Below are positions 16,020 to 25,619 of a DNA stretch of 64,000 bases, piece after piece. Within the stretch, counting starts at the first letter, position 1, and each line of letters opens with the position of its first letter. Made by a program: the position numbers and the translations under genes. Source of the stretch: JAEUMD01 sp044222395 (GTDB lineage Bacteria > Pseudomonadota > Alphaproteobacteria > Rhizobiales > Hyphomicrobiaceae); contig JBGANK010000012.1 of the NCBI GenBank assembly GCA_044222395.1, positions 1 through 64,000 on the forward strand. Reading direction: 5' to 3'. The notes under the pieces are model-generated. The model did not search any database and was not told the DNA's origin. It saw only the letters and a list, made by a program, of their open reading frames with translations.

Positions 16020-17870
16020 ATGCCCATCCGCCAATTGTCACCGCAGACCGTGAATCGGATCGCCGCCGGCGAGGTGATCGAGCGGCCGGCGAGTGTCGTC
16101 AAGGAACTCGTCGAGAACGCCATCGACGCCGGCGCCGCCGACATCGACATCGTCATGGCTGGTGGCGGCCTGTCGCTGATCCGCGTCACCGACGACGGCG
16201 ATGGCATGAGCCCGTCCGATCTTTCGCTCGCCGTCGAGCGCCACGCCACCTCGAAATTGACCGACGAGGATCTGTTCGACATCCGCACGCTCGGTTTCCG
16301 CGGCGAAGCGCTGCCCTCGATCGGTTCCATCGCCCGTCTCGAGATTGCCTCACGTCTGCGTGACGCCGGCGAAGCCTTTGGCATCGTCGTCGATCGCGGC
16401 CGCAAGAACGGCATCGGGCCGGCAGCCGCCAACACCGGCACGCGCGTCGAGGTTCGCGACCTTTTTTCCGCGACGCCCGCGCGCCTGAAGTTCCTGAAGT
16501 CGGAGCGCGCCGAGAACATGGCGGCGACCGAAGTCGTGCGCCGTATCGCCATGTCCAACCCCGCCATCGCCTTCACGTTGACGACGGGCGAGCGCGCTAG
16601 CCTCAAGCTGCCGGCTGCCGGGCCTGGACCCGATGGCCTGTTGGCACGCCTCGGCCGCATCATGGGCCGCGAGTTCATGGACGACGCGCTTGCGATTGCT
16701 GGCGAGCGCGACGGAATAGTCTTGCAAGGCTTTGCCGGTTTGCCGACGCTGCATCGTGGCGACCAGACCCAACAGTACCTGTTCGTCAATGGCCGCCCGG
16801 TGAAAGACCGCCTGTTGGTCGGCGCCGTGCGTGCGGCCTATGGCGATCTGATCCCCAAGGGACGCTTTCCCTTGCTGGCGCTGTTCGTGACGCTCGACCC
16901 GCACGCCGTCGACGTCAACGTGCATCCGACCAAGGCCGAGGTGCGCTTTCGCGACGCTGGCGCGGTCCGCTCGCTCATCATCGGTGGCCTGCGCGCCGCC
17001 CTCGAAGCCGCCGGCCATCGCGCCTCGGCCCAGGGCGGCATCGCCACCATCGATACGCTGGTTGCATCTGTGGCGGCGCGCGATCCGCGGTCCATCCCGG
17101 AAGCGCCGCGGCACGATATGTCGACCTCCCCGCAAGGCTGGAGCGGATCGGCGCGCCATCACCCGCCACCACGACCCTCGCGCCACCAGTCCGGCTTTGC
17201 CGAGGCCATGCAGGCGCCCTTCGACGCGTTCGCCGAGCCCAGTGCCGACAGTGCGCCCGACAGCGCGCCTCTGCCGGATGAGCTGCTCGATCGCCCGCTC
17301 GGTGCTGCGCGCGCTCAGCTGCACGAGACCTACATCGTTGCCCAGACACGCAACTCCGTCGTCATCGTCGATCAGCACGCCGCCCACGAGCGTCTGGTCT
17401 ATGAGCGCATGAAGCGGGCGCTCGCAAATGGCGGCATTGCTCGCCAGACGTTGCTCATTCCAGCCATCATCGAGCTTGGCGATGCGGAGGCTGAACTGCT
17501 GGCCGAGCGTGCTGGCGAACTGGCCGAGTTGGGCCTCGTCTTGGAGTCGTTCGGCGTAGGTGCGGTCGCGGTGCGCGAGGTCCCGGCCCTGCTCGGCACA
17601 TCCGATGTCACAGGCCTTGTCAAGGACCTCGCCGCCGAGCTGCTCGCGGAAGGTGAAGGCCTCGCTCTCAAGGATAGGCTCGACGCGATCGCCTCGCGCA
17701 TGGCCTGTCACGGCAGCGTGCGCGCCGGCCGGCGCCTCACTGGCGAGGAGATGAACGCATTGCTGCGCGAGATGGAGGCGACGCCATATTCCGGTCAATG
17801 CAATCATGGCCGCCCCACCTACGTCGAGCTTAAGCTGACCGACATTGAGCGCCTGTTCGGCCGCAGGTAG
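16020..17870 (+). CDS. mutL: DNA mismatch repair protein MutL (endonuclease type)
   Basis: MutL links MutS mismatch recognition to strand removal. The N-terminal GHKL ATPase is complete: ELVENAIDAGA, DDGDGM, RHATSK, TLGFRGEAL (residues about 35-105). The C-terminal dimerisation domain carries the metal-dependent nicking motif DQHAAHERLVYE (about residue 450) plus CHGSVRAG and CNHGRP, as in MutL proteins of bacteria that lack MutH. Between them is a variable linker (about 345-420). Length 616 residues is normal. The ATG follows GAGGAATGCGCC. Confidence 0.95.
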   Translation: MPIRQLSPQTVNRIAAGEVIERPASVVKELVENAIDAGAADIDIVMAGGGLSLIRVTDDGDGMSPSDLSLAVERHATSKLTDEDLFDIRTLGFRGEALPSIGSIARLEIASRLRDAGEAFGIVVDRGRKNGIGPAAANTGTRVEVRDLFSATPARLKFLKSERAENMAATEVVRRIAMSNPAIAFTLTTGERASLKLPAAGPGPDGLLARLGRIMGREFMDDALAIAGERDGIVLQGFAGLPTLHRGDQTQQYLFVNGRPVKDRLLVGAVRAAYGDLIPKGRFPLLALFVTLDPHAVDVNVHPTKAEVRFRDAGAVRSLIIGGLRAALEAAGHRASAQGGIATIDTLVASVAARDPRSIPEAPRHDMSTSPQGWSGSARHHPPPRPSRHQSGFAEAMQAPFDAFAEPSADSAPDSAPLPDELLDRPLGAARAQLHETYIVAQTRNSVVIVDQHAAHERLVYERMKRALANGGIARQTLLIPAIIELGDAEAELLAERAGELAELGLVLESFGVGAVAVREVPALLGTSDVTGLVKDLAAELLAEGEGLALKDRLDAIASRMACHGSVRAGRRLTGEEMNALLREMEATPYSGQCNHGRPTYVELKLTDIERLFGRR

Positions 17871-17895
17871 CAAATGCGCGCACGCATTGGGCGCG

Positions 17896-18855
17896 TCACC
17901 GCCCGTTGCCGGTACGCACGATCAGCACGACGCCTGCGATACCGAGCAGGATCGGCACCAGCATCGCGACATCGAAAGCAGGAGCCTGGATCAGCCCGGC
18001 GCGCGCCGCCAGCGTTTGCAGGCCGTAGGCCGAAAGCGGCGTCAGTGCACTGGTCGCCAGGAAATTCGAAGTGCCGATCTTGACCACCGACGAGAACTGC
18101 AGGTAGGTCATCGCGGTCAGGATTGCTGTGCCGAACAGCAGTGCAAGCAAGATCGTCGGCGCGTGCACGAAGGCCGTAGGCGACGGCGCGACCTTGTCCA
18201 TCGACCCGAGACCAGCTGCGGCGCCCATCATCGCCAATCCTGTTACTGCGAGGCTCAGCAAGGTTGTCGCCAGCACCACCAGACCTGTGACGCGGATCTT
18301 CTCGCCTATGCTTTCCGCGGCACGGTTCCACGGATGAAACTCACTGGCGAATGTCTTGACGGCAACCGTCAGCGCGCACAGCACACCGAGCACGATCGCC
18401 ACCCCGCGCCGGTCCGACGGCACCCACGCCAGCACCGGCACGACCGCTGCAATGACGATCAACCCGCCCACCACTTGCCGCAGCGTGATCCGCGCCGAAA
18501 AGAGCCACCAGCCGATCAGCAGCGAGGCCGGCACCGAGAGCCGCGCCGTCAGACTCGCCTCCGCAGGTGACATCAGCCCGACCAGCAGGAAATAGATCGC
18601 CTCCAGCGCAACGCTGGCGCCGCCGAACACCCAGCTCTGCGGCGCGCGGATGATGGCCGCTGCATCTTTGCCGGCTCCACTCGTCGCCAGCATCACGACG
18701 GAAGTACCGATCAGCGCATAAAGCACGAACACGATCACACTAACGCCCTGCGCCACGGCATAGGCATAAAGCACGTTGAGTGCCGACACGGCGATGACGA
18801 ACAGCCCCGCCTCGATCCAGCCGACGGTCGCGTTGTGGTCACTTCTGCCGCTCAC
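17896..18855 (-). CDS. EamA/DMT-superfamily transporter
   Basis: A 319-residue protein with about ten hydrophobic segments in two similar halves, the layout of EamA drug/metabolite transporters. The first helix is GLFVIAVSALNVLYAYAVA and the last is AMLVPILLGIAGVVLIV. Substrate is unknown. I place the start at a GTG whose GTGA overlaps the rsmD stop (18852-18855), typical of translational coupling; no ATG is available near the first helix. It is the last gene of an rluB-type/rsmD/transporter operon and converges on mutL. Confidence 0.8.
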   Translation of the reverse strand: MSGRSDHNATVGWIEAGLFVIAVSALNVLYAYAVAQGVSVIVFVLYALIGTSVVMLATSGAGKDAAAIIRAPQSWVFGGASVALEAIYFLLVGLMSPAEASLTARLSVPASLLIGWWLFSARITLRQVVGGLIVIAAVVPVLAWVPSDRRGVAIVLGVLCALTVAVKTFASEFHPWNRAAESIGEKIRVTGLVVLATTLLSLAVTGLAMMGAAAGLGSMDKVAPSPTAFVHAPTILLALLFGTAILTAMTYLQFSSVVKIGTSNFLATSALTPLSAYGLQTLAARAGLIQAPAFDVAMLVPILLGIAGVVLIVRTGNGR

Positions 18856-19433
18856 GCGCCGGACGCCTCTTTGTTCGATTGCCAGATCAGAAACAACACG
18901 TCCGTATCCCCCCACGTGCGCCGATCGATTTCGCAGTATCCCGCAGGCACCGCGATCTCCTCGCCCGTTCGCTCCTCCACCACGGCGAGCGCTCCCGGCT
19001 TCAGCCAGCCCCCCTCGGCGAGCACCGTCAATGCAATCGCCGCGAGCCCCTTGCCATAAGGTGGATCGAGAAACGCGATGTCGAAGGCTTCCATGTTTCC
19101 CGCAGGTCCCAGGTCGGTCGCTGGACGCCGGAACAGCCGCGTCACGCCGGTCAGTCCGAACGCCTCCACGTTGCGGCGGATGAGTGCGCGCGCGTTGCTG
19201 TCGGTTTCCACGAACAGGCAATAGCGCGCCCCGCGCGAGATCGCCTCCAGGCCGAGCGCGCCGGTGCCGGCGAACAGATCGATCACCCGCGCGCCTTCGA
19301 GCGGCGGCACGGCGCTGTTGTGGGCAAGGATGTTGAACACGGATTCGCGCACGCGATCCGATGTCGGGCGCAGGCCTTCATGTTTCGGCGCGGCGAGCGA
19401 ACGCCCCTTCAAGGCCCCCCCGACGATGCGCAT
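18852..19433 (-). CDS. rsmD: 16S rRNA (guanine966-N2)-methyltransferase RsmD
   Basis: RsmD methylates G966 of 16S rRNA during 30S assembly using S-adenosylmethionine. The 193-residue protein begins MRIVGGALKGRSL, has the SAM-binding loop DLFAGTGALGLEA and the N6/N2-adenine/guanine-type catalytic motif DPPYGKG. Its ATG overlaps the stop of the pseudouridine synthase gene by one base (TGATG), and its own stop overlaps the transporter start, so all three are translationally coupled. Confidence 0.93.
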   Translation of the reverse strand: MRIVGGALKGRSLAAPKHEGLRPTSDRVRESVFNILAHNSAVPPLEGARVIDLFAGTGALGLEAISRGARYCLFVETDSNARALIRRNVEAFGLTGVTRLFRRPATDLGPAGNMEAFDIAFLDPPYGKGLAAIALTVLAEGGWLKPGALAVVEERTGEEIAVPAGYCEIDRRTWGDTDVLFLIWQSNKEASGA

Positions 19434-20455
19434 CAGCTGCGGTCCCGTTGCTTGTCGGTGCCAGCGCGAACGCCGCTGTTGCCTCCGCCGCGGCCGCTGC
19501 GCGCCTCGATGAGATTGGGACGGTCGAGCCCGAGCTGCGCTGCGGTTGTCTGGCCGAGTTGGTCGGCAAGCACGCGACGTTTGACCGGTTCCGCCTCTCC
19601 CGGCTTCAGGTCGAGCAGCTGGAACGGCCCGTAGGAGACGCGGATCAGCCGGTTCACCTGCAAGCTCAGATGCTCCAGGATACGCCGCACCTCGCGGTTC
19701 TTTCCTTCGCGCAGCGCCATCGTCAGCCAGATGTTGCCGCCCTGCAAGGTGTCTAGCGTCGCTTCCACCGGTCCATAACGCACACCCTCGATGGTGATGC
19801 CGTCCTTCAGCTTGTCGAGATCGGCCTGGCTGACGCGCCCAAGCGCACGCACGCGATAGCGCCTGAGCCAGCCCGTCGCCGGTAGCTCCAGATGCCGCGC
19901 CAGTGCTCCGTCGTTGGTGAGCAGCAGCAGCCCTTCCGTGTTGAAATCGAGCCGCCCGACCGAGATCACGCGCGGCAGGCCCGCCGGCAGATTGTCGAAC
20001 ACGGTCGGCCGGCCCTCCGGATCCGAATGCGTCGTCACCAGCCCCCTTGGCTTGTGGTAACGCCACATGCGCGGCGGCTCGGCTTGCGGCAGCGGCTTGC
20101 CGTCGACCAGCACGCTGTCGCCCGCACTGACCTCGCAGGCAGGGCTCGTCAGCCGTTTGCCGTTGACGACGACGCGGCCGTCTGCGATCCAGCGTTCCGC
20201 CTCGCGCCGCGAGCAAAGACCCGCCCGCGCCATTGCCCGCGCGATCCGCATCGGCCCTTGCGGCTCCGCGGACACGTCAGCTCGCCCGGGTCGGTGTGCA
20301 GCGCCAGTCCTGTCCGCGCTTGGAGCGGTGACGTGAGCCTTGCCCTTGCCGGATTTCGTGTGCGCTGTCCCGCCCGCGCGCCTGCCGGCACCAGGCTTGC
20401 CAGGTCCGGACGCTGGACGACGGTCGCTTCTTGAAGGAGGTTTGCTCTTGGTCAT
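19433..20455 (-). CDS. RluB/RsuA-family rRNA pseudouridine synthase
   Basis: The 340-residue protein has a basic disordered N-terminus (1-65), an S4 RNA-binding domain (about 68-115, ARAMARAGLCSRREAERWI), then the RsuA-type catalytic domain with GRLDFNTEGLLLLTNDG containing the catalytic Asp. Residues REGKNREVRR and the overall layout fit RluB (23S U2605), but RluB, RluE, RluF and RsuA are hard to separate from sequence alone. It heads the coupled operon with rsmD and is divergent from tadA, with about 20 bp between start codons. Confidence 0.88.
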   Translation of the reverse strand: MTKSKPPSRSDRRPASGPGKPGAGRRAGGTAHTKSGKGKAHVTAPSADRTGAAHRPGRADVSAEPQGPMRIARAMARAGLCSRREAERWIADGRVVVNGKRLTSPACEVSAGDSVLVDGKPLPQAEPPRMWRYHKPRGLVTTHSDPEGRPTVFDNLPAGLPRVISVGRLDFNTEGLLLLTNDGALARHLELPATGWLRRYRVRALGRVSQADLDKLKDGITIEGVRYGPVEATLDTLQGGNIWLTMALREGKNREVRRILEHLSLQVNRLIRVSYGPFQLLDLKPGEAEPVKRRVLADQLGQTTAAQLGLDRPNLIEARSGRGGGNSGVRAGTDKQRDRS

Positions 20456-20476
20456 GTTGGATCGGTTGAGGAAACG

Positions 20477-20950
20477 GTGGGGCCCCTTATGGCACTAGCC
20501 GCGCCAAACGACCATATGGGCCGCGCCTTGCAGGAGGCAGCGGCAGCCGCCGCGCGCGGCGAGGTGCCGGTCGGCGCGGTGATCGTTGGCCCTGATGGCG
20601 CCGTATTGGCCGCCGCCGGCAACCGCACGCGCGAGCTTATGGATCCAACCGCCCACGCCGAAATCCTGGCGATCCGTGCCGCCTGCGCGGCGCTCGGCTC
20701 CGAGCGGCTCACCGGCTGCGATCTCTACGTCACCCTCGAGCCATGCCCGATGTGCGCGACGGCCATCTCGTTTGCCCGCATTCGCCGTCTCTATTTCGGC
20801 GCATCCGACCCCAAGGGTGGCGGCGTCATCAATGGTCCGCGCATCTACAACCAGTCGACCTGTCACCACGCGCCTGAAATCTACGACGGGTTGGGTGAGG
20901 AAGAGGCGGCGGCCCTGCTCAAAAAGTTCTTCGAAGCTCGGCGCGATTGA
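20477..20950 (+). CDS. tadA: tRNA-specific adenosine deaminase TadA
   Basis: TadA deaminates A34 to inosine in tRNA-Arg(ACG). The CDA-fold zinc site is present: HAE in PTAHAEILAIR and PCxxC in LEPCPMCATAI. The family-typical GGVINGPRIYNQ and C-terminal helix follow. The GTG at 20477 has GAGGA four bases upstream and gives 157 residues; an ATG at 20489 would have no ribosome-binding site at suitable distance, so I prefer the GTG. It is divergent from the pseudouridine synthase gene and convergent with the patatin gene (10 bp apart). Confidence 0.93.
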   Translation: MGPLMALAAPNDHMGRALQEAAAAAARGEVPVGAVIVGPDGAVLAAAGNRTRELMDPTAHAEILAIRAACAALGSERLTGCDLYVTLEPCPMCATAISFARIRRLYFGASDPKGGGVINGPRIYNQSTCHHAPEIYDGLGEEEAAALLKKFFEARRD

Positions 20951-20960
20951 ACCCGCACGC

Positions 20961-21989
20961 TCAGGCCTTCGCTTTGCCCTGCTTGCGACTGCCGAGCCGC
21001 GGTGGCAGCAATCGCCGCTTCTTCTTCTCAGGCGGCGGCAGCGCGACAGGCTCCTCGCTGGCATCGACGATTGCCAGCGTTTCGCTGCCCAAGACCCGCT
21101 GCAGCTGTGCCTTGAGCTTCTCCTTCACTGGCGCCGCCGCGGCCAGGATTTCCTCCACCTTGAGGAAGTCGAGCGTCTGGAAATGGCTGGTGCCGCCTTC
21201 GATCAGGATATCCGGTCGGCACGACTTCAGCTTCTCGCGCACGATCGTTCGCTCGAAGATGAAGGGGCTCGAGAACAGCACCTGGAATGCGGACGGGTGG
21301 TTGCGGTCTCCCGAGGGCACCGGCGCGCCGGTCACGTCAACGGCGACGATGATGTCGGCTTCGCCCGTGATGAGGTCGAACGGCAGCGGATTGGCGAGCC
21401 CGCCGTCGATCATCGCCGCGCCGTCTATGACGATCGGTTCGAACACGACCGGCAGCGCGATGCTGGCAGCCACCGCGCGCCGCAACGGGCCGGACGAAAA
21501 CACCACCGCGCTCTGCTCGTAGAAGTCGGTGGCGACGATCTTCAATGGGATTTTCAGATCCTTGAAGTCGCGCGCCGTGCGAGGCGGCAGGACGATGTCG
21601 AGCAGCGCATGCGGGTCGAGCAGCGCGGCGCGGGCATTGAAGAAGCCTAGAACCTTGTTGACGGCTTGCGAGCGCGCCGAGAACAATTCGCGCACCAGGC
21701 TGAAACGCTGCGTCAGCACATCGACGGTATGCGCGCGGATCTCGCGGCCCGACAGCCCCGAGGCATAGCCCGCACCCATCATGGCACCGATCGAGGTGCC
21801 GGCGATGATGTCGGGCTTGATGCCAAGCTCGTCGAAAGCTTCCAGCACCGGGATGTGGGCAAGCCCGCGCGCTCCACCGCCACCGAGCGCCAGTCCGATG
21901 CGCGGCCGTTTCCCTGGCGGCTGCCCGGGGACCTCGCTCTCGGCCGGCTTCGACGGTGCCATTGCTTTGGAACGAGTTCGGCCGGCCAT
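20961..21989 (-). CDS. Patatin-like phospholipase (RssA/NTE family)
   Basis: A 342-residue cytosolic or membrane-associated serine hydrolase. The patatin blocks are all there: oxyanion-hole LGGGGARGLAHI, nucleophile elbow GTSIG, and DGG in AAMIDGGLANPLP supplying the Asp of the Ser-Asp dyad. A Lys/Arg-rich C-terminus (EKKKRRLLPPR) may bind acidic lipids. The ATG at 21989 (MAGRTRSK) has GGAG eight bases upstream; an upstream ATG at 22034 has none. Substrate specificity is not deducible. Confidence 0.88.
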   Translation of the reverse strand: MAGRTRSKAMAPSKPAESEVPGQPPGKRPRIGLALGGGGARGLAHIPVLEAFDELGIKPDIIAGTSIGAMMGAGYASGLSGREIRAHTVDVLTQRFSLVRELFSARSQAVNKVLGFFNARAALLDPHALLDIVLPPRTARDFKDLKIPLKIVATDFYEQSAVVFSSGPLRRAVAASIALPVVFEPIVIDGAAMIDGGLANPLPFDLITGEADIIVAVDVTGAPVPSGDRNHPSAFQVLFSSPFIFERTIVREKLKSCRPDILIEGGTSHFQTLDFLKVEEILAAAAPVKEKLKAQLQRVLGSETLAIVDASEEPVALPPPEKKKRRLLPPRLGSRKQGKAKA

Positions 21990-22119
21990 CGCGCGAGCTC
22001 CAGAATGAATACGGTTCAGTATGGCATAAGGCATATCAGGGGCGACAGTGGCGGAAAGCTCCTGATCATCCCGTTAACATGGCCCGTCTGCCGGCCCGAA
22101 ACCAGCCGCACGCCCTGAC

Positions 22120-23403
22120 TTAGCCGCCACGCTTCTCCCGTGCCACCGCCCGCCAGCCGATGTCACGGCGGCAGAAACCGGCCGGCCAGTCGATGGCATC
22201 GACCGCGCGATAGGCCTTCGCCTGCGCCTCCGCCACGCTTGCTCCGCGCGCCGTGACGTTCAGCACCCGGCCACCGTTGGCCAGTATGCGCTTGCCGTCC
22301 GCCTTGGTGCCGGCGTGAAAGATCTGAACGTCATCGGCAGCGCTGGCCCGTTCGAGCCCACCGATCTCGGTGCCCTTCTCTGGCGTACCGGGATACCCCT
22401 TCGCCGCCATCACCACCGTCAGCACCGCGCCGTCGTGCCAGTCCAGCCGAACGTCGCCGAGCGTACCGTCCGCGGTTGCGAGCAATGCCGGAACGAGATC
22501 GGATTTCAGCGCCATCATCAGCACCTGGCATTCCGGGTCGCCGAACCGCACGTTGTATTCGATGAGCTGCGGACCATCCTTCGTGATCATCAGTCCGGCA
22601 AACAGCACGCCCTTGAATGGCGTACCGCGTTTCGCCAAGCCGGCAAGCGTCGGCCGGATGATCTCATTCATCGTCCGCTGCATCATCTCGTTCGTCATCA
22701 CCGGAGCCGGCGTGTAGGCCCCCATGCCGCCGGTATTGGGCCCGGTATCGCCATCGCCAACCCGCTTGTGATCCTGTGCCGCGCCGAACGCGATCGCGTT
22801 GTTGCCATCCGCCAGCGCGAAGAAGCTTGCCTCCTCGCCGTCGAGATAGGCTTCGATGACGACCTCCGAACCCGCTGCTCCGAACGCTCCTTCGAAGCAG
22901 GCGTCGATGGCAGCCTCCGCTTCGGCCGATGTCGTGGCAATGACGACGCCCTTGCCGGCCGCAAGACCGTCCGCCTTGATCACGATCGGCAGGTCCTTTC
23001 CGGCGAGATAGGTCTTTGCCGATGTCGAATCCTTGAAGCGGCCATAGGCGCCGGTCGGAATGCCGAACTCCGCGCACAGATCCTTGGTGAAACCCTTCGA
23101 GCCCTCCAGTTGCGCTGCTGCCTTCGACGGTCCGAAATGCCGGATGCCCGCACGTTCGAGATCATCGGCAAGCCCGGCCACCAGCGGTGCCTCCGGCCCG
23201 ATCACTACGAAGCCGATATCATGCGAGCGACAGAACGCGACCACCGCAGCATGGTCGGAGGGATCGACCTCGATGCAAGTCGCGACCGCTGCGATGCCCG
23301 GATTTCCAGGTGCCGCGTAAAGCTTGCCGGCCAGCGGGCTCTGCGCCATCCGCCACGCCAGAGCGTGCTCGCGTCCGCCCGCGCCGATAATGAGGATGTT
23401 CAT
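22120..23403 (-). CDS. purD: Phosphoribosylamine-glycine ligase
   Basis: PurD (GARS) makes glycinamide ribonucleotide, the second step of de novo purine synthesis. The 427-residue product opens with the N-domain MNILIIGAGGREHALAW, has the ATP-grasp domain (IKADGLAAGKGV, GEEASFFALADG, NTGGMGAYTPAP, YNVRFGDPECQ) and a normal C-terminal domain. Length is typical. The start codon is the only ATG fitting the family. It is divergent from xseA. Confidence 0.96.
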   Translation of the reverse strand: MNILIIGAGGREHALAWRMAQSPLAGKLYAAPGNPGIAAVATCIEVDPSDHAAVVAFCRSHDIGFVVIGPEAPLVAGLADDLERAGIRHFGPSKAAAQLEGSKGFTKDLCAEFGIPTGAYGRFKDSTSAKTYLAGKDLPIVIKADGLAAGKGVVIATTSAEAEAAIDACFEGAFGAAGSEVVIEAYLDGEEASFFALADGNNAIAFGAAQDHKRVGDGDTGPNTGGMGAYTPAPVMTNEMMQRTMNEIIRPTLAGLAKRGTPFKGVLFAGLMITKDGPQLIEYNVRFGDPECQVLMMALKSDLVPALLATADGTLGDVRLDWHDGAVLTVVMAAKGYPGTPEKGTEIGGLERASAADDVQIFHAGTKADGKRILANGGRVLNVTARGASVAEAQAKAYRAVDAIDWPAGFCRRDIGWRAVAREKRGG

Positions 23404-23507
23404 GAAATCGCTCGCGTTTTTTTGCGTTGATGGGGCCTGGCGCAGGGCTCATTGGCGCCGCGGGTGATGTATCATCGAACCGGCCGCGGCTGGAAGCAGG
23501 AGGTTGG

Positions 23508-25076
23508 ATGCCCACAGATAACGACCGGGAAATGCTGTCTGCCCGCCCGCAGACCGGTCAGAACACCCCGGAGTTCTCCGTCTCCGAGCTGGCCGGCGCC
23601 ATCAAGCGCGCGGTCGAGGACGGTTTTGGCCACGTGCGCCTGCGCGGCGAGATTTCCGGCTATCGCGGCCCGCACGCCTCCGGCCACAGCTATTTCGCCA
23701 TCAAGGACGACAAGGCCAAGATCGAGGCCGTCATCTGGCGCGGGTCTCTCTCCAAGATGCGCGTCAAGCCCGAGGAGGGCATGGAGGTCGTCGTCGAGGG
23801 CCGCGTCACCACCTATCCCAACTCCTCCAAGTACCAGATCGTCATCGAGCGCCTCGAGCCAGCAGGCGTCGGCGCCCTGATGGCGCTCCTCGAGCAGCGC
23901 AAGCGCAAGTTCGCGGCCGAGGGACTGTTCGACGAGGATCGCAAGCGCACACTGCCATTCTTACCGCGCGTTATCGGCATCATCACCTCGCCGACCGGCG
24001 CCGTCATTCGCGACATGCTGGCCGGCTTTGCCGAGCGTTTTCCGGCCCATGTCATCGTCTGGCCGGTGCGCGTGCAGGGCGAAGGCAGTGCCGCCGAGGT
24101 CGCCGCCGGTATTCGCGGTTTCAACGCCATAGGTAAGGGCGGCCCGGTGCCGCGTCCCGACGTGCTGATCGTTGCGCGCGGCGGCGGCAGTCTGGAGGAT
24201 CTGTGGAGCTTCAACGAGGAAATCGTTGTGCGTGCCGCTGCCGATAGCGACATCCCCTTGATCTCGGCGGTCGGCCACGAAACCGATTGGACGCTGATCG
24301 ATCTGGTCGCGGATGCCCGCGCGCCGACGCCGACCAAGGCCGCGGAATGGGCCGTGCCGAAGTTTTCCGAGCTGGCCGAGCAGACGCAGAAGCTCGGCCT
24401 GCGCCGCGACGTTGCCCTGCGCCGGCTGATCGAGCAGGCACGCGCGCATTGGCGTGCGGCGGCCCGTGGTTTGCCGCGCCGCGAGGATATTCTCGCCCTG
24501 CCGCGCCAGCGCTTCGATGCGGTGGAGCGGCGTCTCGGTCGTGCGTTGATCGCCAACACGCGCGCTCACTATTTGCGCCATACCCGCATCGCCAGCCGTC
24601 TGACGCCGCGCCTCGTCCTGGCGCGCTTGGAGCGCACGCATGACCGTCTGGAAACCTATTCGTTGCGGGCCGCGCGCGCCTTCGCTGCAAGTGTAGCGAC
24701 CCGCCGCGGCAAGCTCGACGGATTGGCCAAGCTCGCCGGGAGCCTGAGCTATCAAAGCGTGCTGCAGCGTGGCTTCGCCCTCGTTCGCGACGAGCGTGGC
24801 ACCATGGTGCGCCGCGCTCATGTCATACACGCGGGCCAGGGCCTGGACATCGAATTCGCCGACGGCCGCATCGGCGTGACCGCCGGGACGGCGAACCCGT
24901 CTCCATCGCGGCCGGGAGGCACCACCGGCGGCCACACGCCCGGCGCCGTGCCGAGCAGGGCAAGCTCTGATACCCGATCGACGTCAAGGGCAGCCGAGCC
25001 CGCAGCACTGTCGGGGGAGGCGGCGGCGCGGCCGCCGCGGCGTCACCGTGACAGCGGCCAGGGCTCGCTCTTCTGA
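23508..25076 (+). CDS. xseA: Exodeoxyribonuclease VII large subunit
   Basis: XseA with XseB degrades single-stranded DNA. The N-terminal OB fold (FSVSELAGAIKRAVEDGFG, RLRGEISGYR, GHSYFAIKDD) is followed by the catalytic domain with ITSPTGAVIRDM, ARGGGSLEDLWSFNEE and SAVGHETD, and the C-terminal coiled-coil region with YQSVLQRGFALV. The last about 65 residues are a Pro/Ser/Arg-rich tail ending in QGSLF. AGGAGG five bases before the ATG fixes the start and gives 522 residues. xseB is not in this window. Confidence 0.95.
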   Translation: MPTDNDREMLSARPQTGQNTPEFSVSELAGAIKRAVEDGFGHVRLRGEISGYRGPHASGHSYFAIKDDKAKIEAVIWRGSLSKMRVKPEEGMEVVVEGRVTTYPNSSKYQIVIERLEPAGVGALMALLEQRKRKFAAEGLFDEDRKRTLPFLPRVIGIITSPTGAVIRDMLAGFAERFPAHVIVWPVRVQGEGSAAEVAAGIRGFNAIGKGGPVPRPDVLIVARGGGSLEDLWSFNEEIVVRAAADSDIPLISAVGHETDWTLIDLVADARAPTPTKAAEWAVPKFSELAEQTQKLGLRRDVALRRLIEQARAHWRAAARGLPRREDILALPRQRFDAVERRLGRALIANTRAHYLRHTRIASRLTPRLVLARLERTHDRLETYSLRAARAFAASVATRRGKLDGLAKLAGSLSYQSVLQRGFALVRDERGTMVRRAHVIHAGQGLDIEFADGRIGVTAGTANPSPSRPGGTTGGHTPGAVPSRASSDTRSTSRAAEPAALSGEAAARPPRRHRDSGQGSLF

Positions 25077-25107
25077 CCACTGTACCGCCTTTGTGTGTTG
25101 CTTCCGG

Positions 25108-25123
25108 GCACTTGGCCAAGTGC
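25108..25123. repeat. Perfect 16-bp palindrome after xseA
   Basis: GCACTTGGCCAAGTGC is a perfect two-fold palindrome with no spacer, 32 bp after the xseA stop. It has no T-tract, so it is more like a dimeric-regulator operator than a terminator. No bound protein can be named. Confidence 0.35.
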
Positions 25124-25217
25124 GGTGTGAGCACCACATCAACTTTGGTGTTTGCCCTTTTGAGGTCTTTGTGAGGGGCGGGCGGCGCTTTCGTTTGCGG
25201 CGGGCGCGACATTGCGC

Positions 25218-25343
25218 TAGAGCCTGATCGCCTGAGCTGGAACCACTTCAGGTTCCAGCGACGGCGTGAATCAGACTCTCAAACAAGGGCTTAGAGCAGG
25301 CCAAATCGGCCAACTTGGATCAACCAAGATTGAACATGCTCTA
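25218..25343. repeat. Dispersed 126-bp palindromic repeat, copy 2
   Basis: Same length and TAGAGC/GCTCTA ends as copy 1, with about 21 substitutions and no indels. The first hairpin is kept (TGGAACC...GGTTCCA), as is the GAGCAGG...CATGCTC pair with one mismatch. It lies between xseA and the DUF2093 gene, ending 33 bp before that start codon, so it forms the leader of that gene. Confidence 0.85.
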
Positions 25344-25376
25344 GTTCCACGAATGGAAGACGGGTCCGGGCTCACG

Positions 25377-25598
25377 ATGAATCGCTTCGACAAGATTTTC
25401 GGCATCAAGGGCGAGGCCAAGGTGCGCTACCTCGATGGCGAGTTCCAGGTCATCGAGCAGGGCGATTTCGTGCGTTGCGCAGTGACAGGTCAGACCATTC
25501 CGCTCGCAGAATTGAAGTACTGGAGCGTCGAGCTTCAGGAGGCCTACGCCACCGCTGAAATCTCCTTCAACCGCTACAAGAGCCTGCGCCGCCCCTGA
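25377..25598 (+). CDS. DUF2093 family protein
   Basis: A 73-residue protein starting MNRFDKIFGIKGEAKVRYL and containing DGEFQVI..GDFVRCAVTGQ and the conserved LKYWSVELQEAYA. It is a small alphaproteobacterial family of unknown function with no signal peptide and one cysteine (VRCAVTG). In-frame codons run upstream through the dispersed repeat, but family resemblance starts at this ATG. It is convergent with lpxK (21 bp). Confidence 0.85.
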   Translation: MNRFDKIFGIKGEAKVRYLDGEFQVIEQGDFVRCAVTGQTIPLAELKYWSVELQEAYATAEISFNRYKSLRRP

Positions 25599-25619
25599 TC
25601 GTGACGCTGCGCCTCGGCC

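Noticed and set aside
18856..19221. Upstream extension of the EamA transporter frame to 19221
   Set aside because: The added 122 residues are a shadow of rsmD (Arg/Gly-rich, no hydrophobic helices); the GTGA overlap gives a coherent start.
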